Of a DNA stretch of 64,000 nt, positions 19,798 to 30,990 are shown piece by piece. Made by a program: the position numbers and the translations under genes. The stretch is taken from positions 32,718,929 through 32,782,928 of the forward strand of contig OY743190.1 in assembly GCA_963555705.1 (NCBI GenBank). The letters run 5' to 3'. Numbering within the stretch: position 1 is the first letter of the stretch; each line of letters starts with the position of its first letter. The stretch is from Ligustrum vulgare. Lineage: Eukaryota > Streptophyta > Magnoliopsida > Lamiales > Oleaceae. The notes below the pieces were generated by a model. That model was given only the letters and a program-made list of their open reading frames with translations. It searched no databases and was not told the origin of the DNA.

Positions 19798-21563
19798 TTA
19801 TATATTATAATAACAAAATTGTCAAATAAAACACTACATAGTTTTCCACCCATTTTTGTCTTGCCAAAAAAGGAATGCTCATTTTGCATTCACATTTGCC
19901 CGGATTGTTTTGGACATTTATTAAAGTGATGAAAATTTACAAAAATGAGCGTCGTTAGAAAACGAAAGGAGTGTTGCATGACTAGATGCATTAACAATAA
20001 ACATTTTTTAAAGTTTTCATTTTGTATATTATTAAAAATAACATTTAAGGTTTTACATAGTAAAACAGTATTGAAACTTTATTAGAATTAAAATATGCTA
20101 AAAATTATAATAATAATTAAAATGCATTGGAATTACCGGACAACAATTATTTTTTTACAAAATAATAACAATTATTTAGCATGTTATTGAACATTAATTA
20201 GAATTAAAATATGTTCAAAGCTATTATAATAATTAAAATGTATTGAAATCAGCTGACAACATTTAATTTTTTACAAAATATTATAAATTAGTTAAACGAA
20301 ATTAATAACATGTTATATAAAAATAATACGATATTAGCAAATGTAGCATCTATAATACCACAAAAAATGCAATAAAAATAAACAGAAATTAATGTTCATA
20401 TTGGTTTAAGTATTATTTTTCTAATGTGTATTATTATATTGAAACGATTTTCATATGTGTAACATAAATAAAAATGCATTAAAATTAATATACAACAGTG
20501 TTAAAACGAAACAGTACCAATAAGTGTAACGTAATTAAAAATGCATTAATTAAAAATAAACTGCAATTATATTAAAACAACAAATACTGTTTGAAATTGA
20601 ACATGATAGTTGTTCGAAATTATGCCTTAGGAATGAGCAAACACTAAGTATGTACCTTGAGTGTTGGTGTGCTCCATGTTCTTAGTGTTAGGACATGTGT
20701 CATTTATTGATTTATGTTTTAAAAAATAAACAAATATATATTACTTGAAAACACACATCTCTTCAAAACTCAAGAGTCATAGTAGGAAGTCAAGTGTTAC
20801 TGGAAAGATCTTTTATTCAGCCTCAGTACAGTCCCATTGAAGAGATTTCTCCATACAAATATTACATCTCAGATTCAAGATCAAATTTATGGTCTTTTTG
20901 TTCAAAATCCATATTCAAACAAGAAATATAGACTCATCATTCAACCAAACAAACAATATGAAGAAACGATAGCGAACAAACTATAGGAACTCGGATCATG
21001 CAAGACAATTCTTGGAGATGGTACAATAGGAGTTCCGAATGATGGTCATGCAACGATTGAGATACCAGATGATATTTTAATAACTTCTTCCAATAATTCT
21101 GTTGCAGCAATCGTGGATAGCATATAGCCCAAACTATTCAAGATCTTCACAGACCGAAATTTTTGAATGGTACAAGATGTTCAGGGGTTCCTAATCATGA
21201 ATTGAAGTTGAAGGTTGAGATACGAGTTATGTTGTTAAGAACTATTGATCATTCCGCTTATCTGTGCAATGGTACCAGACTAATAATCACGTGGCTTGGA
21301 AGTCACGTCATCGAGGCAAAGATTCTCTCAGGGAGCAATGCAGGCCATAAAGTCTTCATTCATAGAATGACTTTGATTCTATCTGACACGAGATTACCTT
21401 TTAAGTTTCAAAGAAGACAGTATCCGCTGATTGTGTCATACGCAGTGACTATAAACAAGAGTTAAGAGCAATCACGTAGTTTTTTTTAATTAACATTTTC
21501 ATATTTATAAGCAATCATTTTAATTTTTATATGTCCCTTGCATCGCACGGGTGTGAATACTAG
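19798..21563 (+). mobile_element. Helitron remnant with Pif1-like helicase fragment (H2)
   Basis: The 3' end is clear: a hairpin-type 'cccttgcatcgcacggg' and the terminus CTAG at 21560-21563. A helicase fragment lies just upstream. The 5' end is not recognised. Between 19860 and 20640 there is only AT-rich sequence with a roughly 120-bp tandem unit (about 20085-20195 and 20205-20290). The coding remnant next to the 3' hairpin is the best support in this window for calling these hairpin/CTAG ends Helitrons. Confidence 0.7.
21022..21465 (+). pseudogene. Helitron helicase (Pif1-type) C-terminal fragment
   Basis: The frame starting near 21022 gives LGDGTIGVPNDGHATIEIPD and then AAIVDS. The frame at 21163-21465 gives MNGTRCSGVPNHELKLKVEI, VMLLRTID, LCNGTRLIITWLG, VIEAKILSGS, VFIHRMTLI and DTRLPFKFQRRQYPL, ending TINKS and a stop. 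These are hallmark stretches of the C-terminal part of plant Helitron RepHel helicases, where TINKS is normally followed by GQS. The premature stop, the frame change and the absence of Rep and of the helicase Walker motifs make it non-functional. Confidence 0.88.
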
Positions 21564-22597
21564 TTATAGTAAATACTAAATAATGGTTGATATTTTTTTA
21601 ATCAATTTTAATTTTATTACTAAAACTAATACCAAATTAGTTCAATTAATATTTTAGATATCGATTTTAAAACTATCACTTAATTATTATTTTTATTTAT
21701 TTGTTGTTCTTCATATTATAAATTCTACATGTAATCATTAATATGAAAATTGTGTTTTAATTATTAATGGTCAAATTATTTGTTATCTTTAATATTAAAA
21801 ATCAAATTTTCTAAAATATATATGTGGTTGAAAAAATACGATGCTTATAAATAATTTATAGAAAAAGTTATTGAACGAATACTAATATTGAATAATTAAT
21901 ATTTTGATTTCTTTTTAGTAAATAATATCGATAGAATGATTAATATTTTTTAATTATTCTTAATTTCAATAAATTTTTAAAGATTATAGGATATAAAATT
22001 TTTGGTATAATTTCGTAATATCCAACTTTACTCGGTTGTCATATGACGTATCATGATAATTGCGAGATTTTCAAATTATTATTTTGACAACTTATTCTAG
22101 TAAATAAAGTTTTATTGGTTAAATTCAAATATTATGGTTACTTATTTTCTAATTATTGTGATTGATATTTTTGAATAAAATTGAAAAATATGTTAAATCC
22201 GAGAGTCAAATGTAGAAGTTATAAGAAATATATTAATACACTTCACATGCATCAATATTTGTACACATGATATTACATCAAACATGATATACCATTAAAA
22301 AAATTACTAAATTTACATTTTTAATGAAGTTAATAATAATTCATAAAAATTATTGAAATCAATAGTCATTTATTTAAAGATACTAAAATTCACGTTTATT
22401 ATTCAAATTTTTTTTAATAATTTGAATTAGTTATGTTATTTTTTTAATTCTAATAATTATTGTAATAGAAAATTATTTTTTATACATATATACATATGTT
22501 GAATGTTGATTATGTATAACTATTAAAACTTTACGAATACTTATTGAAATCGATATTATGGATAACAACTTTCGTACTTCGCACGGGTGAAATACTA
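21564..22597. other. AT-rich non-coding stretch
   Basis: Very AT-rich with no coding signal. It ends with 'ttcgcacgggtgaaatactat' (22571-22598), a degraded Helitron 3' end, so at least part of this stretch is an older Helitron. Confidence 0.5.
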
Positions 22598-23079
22598 TCT
22601 ATATATAAAGTGAGAGTACTTCCCAAAAATAGGTCTTTGAATATTCTGATAGTTCGTATCAATATTTTTTTTAATTTTTTAAAATTTTGTCATTGATGGT
22701 AGTTTCACATTGTAAACCGGTTTATACAAAATTTAACTATTTTATTTTGATTTGAAACTTGGTTTTGTGAAAAAGTGATTTTTTACAATGTATAGTTAAA
22801 GAGTAGTATGAAAAATTGTAAAAAATAATATTTTTTAAAGAATGTTCAAAAAATGTTTATTGAAAATCAATTCCATATGGGTAAATGATAAAGTATTATA
22901 TCTTGTGGGTTAAACAACCAAGCCGCTTTTATGAATCGAGATGCATAGATGATTGCTTAGCATATAATGTTAAATGTATTTGCGATATTCATTCGTTAAA
23001 ATTTAATTATTACTAACATCTCATGTTGCTTAATTTGTTACATTCATTTAAATATATGAACACATGTATTTAGTAGTGT

Positions 23080-23250
23080 GTGATTGGTATTGTTCAAAAA
23101 GAGTTTTTTTTAGATGAATAGAGATTTTTTAGAGAATTGATGGTTGAAATTTGAGTGAAAAGTAAAATATTGTGGGCTGACTTTTAGTAGATGGTTGGGA
23201 TTGAGTACTATAGAAAAAAAGAAAAAATTAAAGAAAAACAAACAATGGGT
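23080..23250. repeat. Dispersed MITE-like repeat, family A copy 2
   Basis: Same orientation as 5640-5805; shares 'aagagtttt', 'gatggttgaaatttgagtgaaaa', 'gactttta', 'gattgagtactatagaaaaaa' with small changes, and an 'aaacaatgg' end. Confidence 0.65.
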
Positions 23251-23678
23251 TAATTTGTAATGTTAAAGTAAATATGAAATGAAATGTTTGTTTAATATAT
23301 TTAAATATCAAATATTGTAATGAGATAGTAACCATTCTAAACTAACATTCTATTAATTATAAAATAATCTACATATAAATTTAAAAAAAAAAAGAAAATC
23401 ATATTTTTTAACAGCTCATTGTACTTTACTGTTACGAAATACATTATTTGAAATAATGAATCTCAAATGGTGTTTAACTATACATTCTCCACAAAATCAT
23501 TATTATAAAACTCATTTTGTGGATAATGAGAGCTCACATAAGGACTAAATATGCTCACAAAAGAAAAACGTAATACCAACTTTCAAAAAAAAAAAAAAAG
23601 CGTAATACATAAAGGGAGAGCACTTCCCAAAAACAGGTATTGGTCAATTTTTCTATCTTAAACACATGGTATTTAGTA

Positions 23679-23984
23679 ATGTTTAGAAAATCAGACCGGA
23701 TCGGTCGGTTCAACCCGGAAAATCGGTCGGTTGACCTAAAAAATCGAGGTTTTCAATTTTATTTTTTTTGCTTTTCTCTAATTGTTTTAAGCTACTTTTG
23801 TGAATATTTTTATCTTATAAATGAGTAAATATTAGTTTATTTATAACATGTTTTTAGGTAATTTTGTGATTTTTGGAATAATTTTTTATGCTTTAATAGA
23901 AACCTGATCGACCTGGTCGACTTTTGACCCTTGATCCGTTGCCTTTTCCAGTTTGAACCGATTTTCGATTTTCTAAAAACTAGT
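23679..23984. mobile_element. hAT-type MITE (family B)
   Basis: About 306 bp flanked by ATTTAGTA (23671-23678 and 23985-23992). The ends are GTTTAGAAAATC and its inverse GATTTTCTAAAAAC. Subterminal parts are rich in ACCGG/CCGGT-type words. A diverged right-hand half of the same family sits at about 40290-40500, and another relic ends near 45808. Non-coding; it would depend on a hAT transposase from elsewhere. Confidence 0.7.
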
Positions 23985-24164
23985 ATTTAGTAGCATTCCT
24001 TTATCATTTATTATTCATTTTGGACAAAATTCAGATTTAAAATAGTCCAATTGAAAGCAGATTTTTAAACTACTACATTTTTCAGGTCCCAAAATTTCTT
24101 GTCCGTCTTCCTTTTTTTTTTTTTAGAATTATCCTAACTCGAAAATCCAAACTTAGAATAAAAT

Positions 24165-24375
24165 TTTATTGATATATAAAATCAATTACAAGAGGGGAAC
24201 ATTAACCATATTGGTCTGTCTTCCCTCTTGAAAATCAATTACAATTTTTTTAAATACGTAAAAATTAAAAAATTAAAAACTTTGTTGATATAAAAATCAA
24301 TTACAAGAGGGGGATATCAACCTTATAACCCCTCTTCCCCTCTTGAAAATTAATTACAATTTTTTAAATTCGTAA
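24165..24375. repeat. Tandem repeat, two units of about 100 bp
   Basis: The unit 'tatcaattacaagagggg ... cctcttgaaaatcaattacaattttttt' occurs at about 24170-24265 and 24280-24375. Each unit also has internal inverted symmetry (caagaggg against ccctcttg), so it can fold. Confidence 0.75.
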
Positions 24376-25119
24376 AAATAAAAAAAAAAACTTCGTCAAT
24401 TTCGCAAAAATATTTTTATTTAAAAAATAGAAAATGAAAGAGGATGAAATAAGAACGTTCATCAATCTATTTTTCTTTTTCTTTTCATTTTCGTTTTAAT
24501 AAAATTCTAAGAGTATATCACAGATATATCTATTTTTTTTACTTATTATAAATTCTATTTAAATGTAATTTTTTTTTCAATTTTAAGTTTTAAATCAATT
24601 TAAATTACAATATAGGTATCAAATCGAAGATATCAATGAGAACTTTAATAGGAATTCACGATTTAGAGTTAACTGTAAACATGTCGTCCTTAAAATCATC
24701 AAAGATTAAAGGTAAAAAAAAATTATTTTGTACTATTTACTTTTTCTCAGTGACCTTCTATTTCAAATTTTTTTATTTAAATCCTATAATAATATTTATA
24801 ATTTCTTAACTAAATTTAATTTGGGCATATATAATTAATTCCAATTCGAGTTGCTTTTTTATCAAATTAAAAGAAATAATAAATATCCGAACTTTTATGT
24901 AATTTAATTAAATCAAAATAATTTTTGTAATTTCATATTTCGATCAATTCAGGTTGCTTAATTTTTTACATTCATTTAAATATAGGACCACGTGTATTTA
25001 ATTTGAATGTTAAAGTAAATATGAAATGAAATATTTGTTCAATATATTTAAATATCAAATATTATTTTAAGATAATTAGTATCAATTCCAATAATACTAC
25101 TATTCGATTATTCGAACAG

Positions 25120-25133
25120 AGATAAATTTATTT
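25120..25133. repeat. LINE target-site duplication, left copy
   Basis: AGATAAATTTATTT; the identical 14 bp recur at 34762-34775 at the other end of the LINE. Followed by an AT-rich, T-rich tract equivalent to an A-rich tail on the minus strand. Confidence 0.65.
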
Positions 25134-25169
25134 ATTTATATATTTATTTTTTGATAAAACACGATAATT

Positions 25170-28100
25170 TCATTTCACAAGAACTAAAAATTGCCCTCCT
25201 CCTCGAGCCAAGCCTAGAGAAAAAAAAAGGCAAACAATCGGTCCAAAAATAATTGAGACTAGAACAAATAGCAAAACTGGCAAATTGTGGGTGATCACAT
25301 TCCTATTGCTAGACATGTGACAGCACAAACTACAATTTCCGACTGAGAGAAGCTCTTGAATCCCCTGAATAAATGGGGTGATAGGTGCCAAATGTTCCTC
25401 CCTAATTAAGTCAAGCACCACTTTTAAAGCATCACTTTCGACTCGTTTGATAACAAGATTGTTGTCGATCGCAAATTGAAGTCCCACTTGCGCAGCTAAA
25501 GCTTCAGCAATATCCGATGACACTCTACCCCTCCTACGCACTGAGAAAGCACCATGAACGCCCCCTTCATCATCTCGAATAATCCCACCCAAACCCATCG
25601 GCCCAGTGTCTACCCTGATTGCAGCATCCACTTTGAGAGTGAAACCAACAGTGACACCAGAGGGGTTTCTCCATACCTTTGGCTGCGAGTTGTACATAAG
25701 GCCTGGTTTCTTACTGAGTAGATTCGCCGACTGATAAGATTCCAATTGAATCAGAATGGAGTCCTTGCCAAAATCCACATCCAAACTCTTCCCGCCATGC
25801 AAAAGTTGATTTCTCATTTGCCAAACAAAATCAATCCTCATACCAATCAGTTCATCGATCTCTTTATGAACAACAGTCATCACGTGCCATAAAAATTTAC
25901 CGAGCACCATCCCCCCTCCAAACTTAACACCCTCCTTCAAAAATTGCCAACAATTGAGTTTTTTTTTCCAAAAAGCCTTTACCCAACTGCACTGCAAAAA
26001 TAAATGGACGTTGGATTCCCATCACTTGCAACGTGGACATTATAGCTGACCCTCAAGTTTCCTTCGCGCCAAATTACTGTTTATAGGAATGGATTCCCTG
26101 AGTACTCTCAAAATAAAATGGCGAATTCTAGATGGAATTTTGAGTTGCTATATCTTTTTCCACAAAGAACTTTCATGTGCACTATCGCCCTCTTCCAGGC
26201 CATCCATACTGGCTCCTTGATTCATCAGATGATACCCACGGTGAAATCCCCATGGGATGAAACATGCCAGATTAAATAGTCCGCTTGGTCCCTAACATTA
26301 AGAGGGATGGATAAAATACGAGTTGCATCAACTGACCAGAAAAATCTCATAATCACATCTTCATTCCAACCTCCATTATGTTTGATCAAATCACTAACCC
26401 TTTTCACTCCTCCATGTCTTGGCATCATCAATTTAAAGGAGGAGCTATCCACTAACCAATTATCTTCCCAAATGTTAGTAGTCTGCCCATTGCCAATCTG
26501 CCAACGAGAACCCTTTACAATTACTTCATGTCCTCACAATATACTCTTCCATACATGGGAACTCCCCCGTTTATCCCTAGCTTGCAAGAAGTGAGAATTA
26601 GGAAAATATTTATCCTTTAATAGACAGGTCACCAAAGAGTTTGGATTATGGATAGGGCGCCATCCCTGTTTTGCAATCAAACATTGGTTGAAAGTAGACA
26701 ACTTTCGGAACCCCAATCCACTACCAGTTTTTGCTTTACACATTGACTCCCAACTCACCCAAGATAGCTTCTTCTCTCCTTTGATCGATACCCACCAGAA
26801 CTAAGAGATAATGCTCTGAATCTTAGTACATAAATGATTTGGGAGACGGAAGATACTTAAAATGTAGGTTGACATGGCTGGCAAAACTGCTTTAATCATA
26901 ATATTGCGCCCCGCGTAAGAGAAAAACCTTCTATTCCAGCCTTGGTTTCTTCTTCCAGACACACTCTTTAATATTCAATATATTAAATATTTATCATGAC
27001 CTTTATTCACATTAATATTCAAGATAGCTCCCAATTTCCTTCTCCTTTCTCTCCCAACATTCAGTGAAAAGGTGACCGTAGTTTTTTCCAAGTTGACGAG
27101 TTGATCAGACGCTTTCCCATACTCCTCAAGAATCTGTAGAGTGGGGTTTTCATCCCTGATATTTCCCCTAGAGAAAATAATTGAATAATCTGCAAATAGA
27201 AGGTGACTCACCCGGGGACCACTTCTAGAGCATTTCGTGCCCATTAGATTTCCACATCCCTCCTCTCTCTTAATAAGACCGAAGAAAGCCTTAGCACATA
27301 GAATGAAGAGGTACGGTGAGAGGGGACAACCCTGTCTGAGCCCCTAGATAGATTCACGTGTCCCTTATAATAGCCATTAATTGTGAAACAGAATTTCGGA
27401 GTCGATATACAGTTCATGATGGACCGAATCCAATGCGAAGGGAATCCCATATGCTCAAGAATAGCGCCAATGAAATGCCACTCCACTCTATCATATGCTT
27501 TGCTCATGTCCAATTTAAGAGCCATGAATCCTTTGGAGCCATTATTCTTTTTCCCCATAGTATGAAGCACTTCAAAGCCAACAATCGCATTATTTGTGAT
27601 GAGTCTGTTTGGCACAAAAGCACTTTGATTGATGGAAATCAAAGTAGCTAGGACCTGTTTCAACCTGGTTGCTAGATATTTTGGCACAATCTTGTACAAA
27701 ACATTACATAAGGAAATCGATCTATAATCAACAATAGACTCGGGTTTTGCTTTTTTAGGAATCAAAACAATAGTGGTACGATCAATAGATTTTACAGACT
27801 GACCATTATTGAGAACACTAAGACAAGTAGAGGAGACATTACCTTTGAGAGTGTCTGATAGAAAAGAGCATGAAAACCGTCCACTCCAGGAGCTTTGTAT
27901 GGCCCCATACTGAAGAGAGCTGCAATCACCTCCTCCATCGAAAAAGGTCTCGAAAGAATCTGGATATCATCCTCAGATAAAGAATGCTCAATACTCTGGA
28001 CTCCATTAAGAATTTCTGCCTTCGACGGACACCTGCTAGTGAACAGCGAAGAATAATGAGTCTCAATATGCGCCACTATTTCATCCTCCACCACAAGAAC

Positions 28101-29276
28101 CCAACCGTCTTCACTCTTCAGGCTACATATCGTATTTTTCGCCTTTCTCATAGTCGCTTGCTGATGAAAGAATTTTGTATTCCGGTCCCCGTCTTTTAAC
28201 CAATTTGCTAGAGAACTTTGCCGCCAAAAACTATCATTCCTGTTTTGTAATAACTCTATATCTTTCTCAAGCTCTTTTATTTCCTTCATGAAAACGCCGG
28301 GACTATTTGTACACAGTAGTTCTTCTCTTCCTTTTTCCATGTGAATAAACTTCTTCCTGCCAATATCAAACTTTCATCCTCATGCAGTAAACTCCCGCCT
28401 TGTGCTATCCAAATTATAATTAATACTAGCAAAAGGGTCCACTACTTCCTCTTGTTTGCTCTAAGATCCCAAAATTTTATCAGGGAAATTTGCATATTCT
28501 TCTTCCCGAACCCAAAAAGGTTCAAAACGGAATGGTAATTTCTTCCTTCTATTTCCACTCAAAATTGCTCTCCACCCTTGAGACCGTATAAGAAGCGGCC
28601 TACGGTCGGACTTCAAGAACGCTAGATTCTCTACGACCCCTAAGGGAAAGAGATCCCACCACCCCTCATTTGAAACAACTCGATCTAATCTTGCTTGAAT
28701 GTGCCTTACCTTTTCTCTTCCATTTGACCATATCACCAAAGGCCCCTTTGCCCCCAAATCCACAAGACCACATTCACTTAAAGCTCCTCAAAAATTCTCC
28801 ATAAATCATCGACTTGGACGAGAATCACTGCCCTCCCTCTCTTTCGATGTCAAAGTTTCGTTAAAATCCCCACAAAAAATCTACGGAAGGTTGTTTTGCT
28901 GCTTTAAACGTCGAAGTAAATCCCACGACAAGACCCTATCTGTGATTTTTGGATTACCATAAAAGTCTGTAAATTGCCACAACACTCCATTCTCTTCAAT
29001 CACTTTTACATCAATGTGGCCTATAGAAAAAGATTTCACCTGCACATTTAAGCTATTTTACCATAACATCAGCAGACCCCCACTTCGTCCCCTTGCTTTC
29101 ACCTCGAAATTAGAATCAAAACCTAAAGTCATTCGTTCCTTTTCTGCCCTAGCTTTACCTAATCTAGTCTCGGACAAAAAAACTAGATTAGGGGAGAGAG
29201 TTCGGCTTAACTTTTCAAGCGCAGAAACAGTCCCAGGGTTCCCCAAGCCCTGGGCGTTCCAACAAAGGCCAATCAT
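25170..29276 (-). pseudogene. LINE ORF2: endonuclease, reverse transcriptase, RNase H (broken)
   Basis: ORF2 of L1 nicks the target and reverse-transcribes LINE RNA. Reading right to left: endonuclease start MIGLCWNAQGLGNPGTVSAL and LVFLSETRLG (29276-29160), GRSGGLLMLW then a stop (29060), LDRVVSNEGWWDLFP (28690-28640), WLKDGDRNTKFFHQQA (28200-28150), FSMEEVIAALFSMGPYKAPG (27940-27880), the RT fingers/palm MIPKKAKPESIVDYRSISLC (27765) and MALKLDMSKAYDRVEW (27530-27480), then the catalytic box HLLFADYSIIFSRG (27210-27170), where the second Asp of the usual FADD is Tyr. The thumb and zinc region follow (27000-26000). The RNase H domain KVDAAIRV, AEALAAQVGL, ESDALKV covers 25640-25420. At least five frameshifts or stops separate these blocks. 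Confidence 0.88.
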
Positions 29277-29559
29277 TGTGCTCGGCGGTCTTGCTAAACA
29301 GGGCTTGCCACTTCTTTAGACAAGGATGCTGGAAAAATTCGTTTTCCCAACGATTTCCTTTTCTCAACTTCCCCTCCGAACATATTCATTATAAACGAGC
29401 TCTTGATAGGATATATTGTTTTCCTGTCTCAGGCCCGCTGATTAACTCTCTTCCACCCTCAACCCCTCTTGCCAAGAGCCCCCTGTTTCATATTTTGATT
29501 ATCTGCCACGCACTTTCCTTCCTCCACCTCAACTTCCACTAAGTCAATCTCCAACTCCT

Positions 29560-30375
29560 TTAAACCACCCTCGGACCCACTTTGCCTCCTACCTCCAGGT
29601 TATTATTTTTTGCAATTACCAGATCCGCCCTATCTCCCTCAACCACGTTCACGGGACCCGGGACATTATCGAAACATTCCTCACATGCATCATCACTTAC
29701 AATCCCAATCCCAATCCTAGCGGAAGTCCCCATGGAATCACCTCTTTGTTGAACAGAAAGAGGTATTGAGAGGGCCTGCTTACCTGTCCCATGACTGGAC
29801 CCTTCATCCCTCATCTCCTCATCCCGCTGCCTACTTGAGCGTGCAGCCGAACGTCTCCTGAGAAGCAAAGGAGCACTAAGCCATGAACCATATTTGAAAA
29901 CCTCCTTTCGACTTGGCACCTCGTTTGTTGATGAACATTCTTGATACCGATGACCAATCAAGCCACAATGATAATAAAAATCTGGTAAACGCTCATATTG
30001 GACTAAGATAAAAAGATCGTAACACCACATTTGAGGGGCTTCGGCGTATCTACCTTCACCCTAATCTGTGGTACACTACTCTCCAGATCTACCGCATCTA
30101 CCTCACCCAACAAAGCTCCAATTTTCTGAAGAATATTGTCCATCATGGAAACTACCGGCATATTAAGTATGTGAACTAGAAGTGAACATAATGGAATTCA
30201 ATAACATGCAAGTCACCAATTCCCGAAGGTGTTCGTAAAGAAAGGATTTGATTATTGAACAGCCATGGACATCCCGCAGCAACCATCTTTTTGTCCTCTA
30301 TAGACCCGAACTGGAAGAGAAAAACGTTGGCATCCCCTCTCGAACTCACCTTAAAATGTCGTGGCACTTGCCATA
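29560..30375 (-). pseudogene. LINE ORF1, main part
   Basis: ORF1 of L1 is an RNA-binding chaperone. The frame 30367-30176 gives VPRHFKVSSRGDANVFLFQF and a following AAGCPWLFNNQILSL, matching DUF4283 domains of plant LINE ORF1. The frame 30030-29560 carries a zinc knuckle reading YYHCGLIGHRYQEC (near 29975-29935), in which the first Cys of the usual CxxC is Tyr. A frameshift lies between the two. The domain continues across the hAT insertion at 34398-34509. Confidence 0.82.
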
Positions 30376-30383
30376 TGTTCGCC
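30376..30383. repeat. hAT target-site duplication, left copy
   Basis: TGTTCGCC, identical to 34390-34397. Eight bases is diagnostic for the hAT superfamily. Confidence 0.95.
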
Positions 30384-30990
30384 TAGAGGTGGCAAAACGG
30401 TTTGTCAGCTCGTCAAAACATGAGCTGAGGGGGGCTCAGCTCGCCGAAATGGCGAGCCGATGGATGAGCCAAACATCCTCGTATGGTTCGGCTCGTGGTT
30501 CGACAGGCCGCTCGTTAGAACAAGCTCGTGGTTCGTTCCAACGAGCCTAACGAGTCAGCGAGCCGCTTGGCTCGCCGGCTCGTTTAATTCAAAAAATTAA
30601 TAATAATAATAAAAATTTAAATCCGACCGTTGGCGACGTCCAACGGTCAAATAATATTTTTTTTTCCTTTTTCCCCTATAAATACTCATAAAATCAACTT
30701 CATTTTCACTTCATCATCAACACAACTCTCCTATACTATTACTATACATACTCTCAAATTCTCAATCCACCTCTACTACTCTACTATAAGTCTACAATTT
30801 CATTTCAATCTCTCAATTCTATTTCTATTTTCTAACCACTTATTATTTATACAATACACATATTACATTTTTAATTTTATTATCACTTCAAGTCTTCACC
30901 TACACTACAAATTGTCAAATTCTACAATTACACACCACGCTCCACTTCACACATTTCAATTTTTATTTCAAATTTTCAACTACCAAAAGA

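Larger units (their letters stand above)
22598..25119 (+). mobile_element. Helitron-type sequence (H3), truncated by the LINE
   Basis: TCTATATATAAAGTGAG at 22598 is a Helitron-style 5' end placed directly against the preceding 3' end. A second, similar 5' segment occurs near 23605 ('agggagagcacttcccaaaaacagg'), so two copies may be joined. The block 24380-24620 matches 35480-35700 closely. No 3' hairpin is seen before the LINE begins at 25134. Non-coding. Confidence 0.5.

Noticed and set aside
24165..24375. CRISPR-like repeat-spacer pattern
   Set aside because: Only two long tandem units, AT-rich and within plant transposon sequence; plants have no CRISPR arrays.
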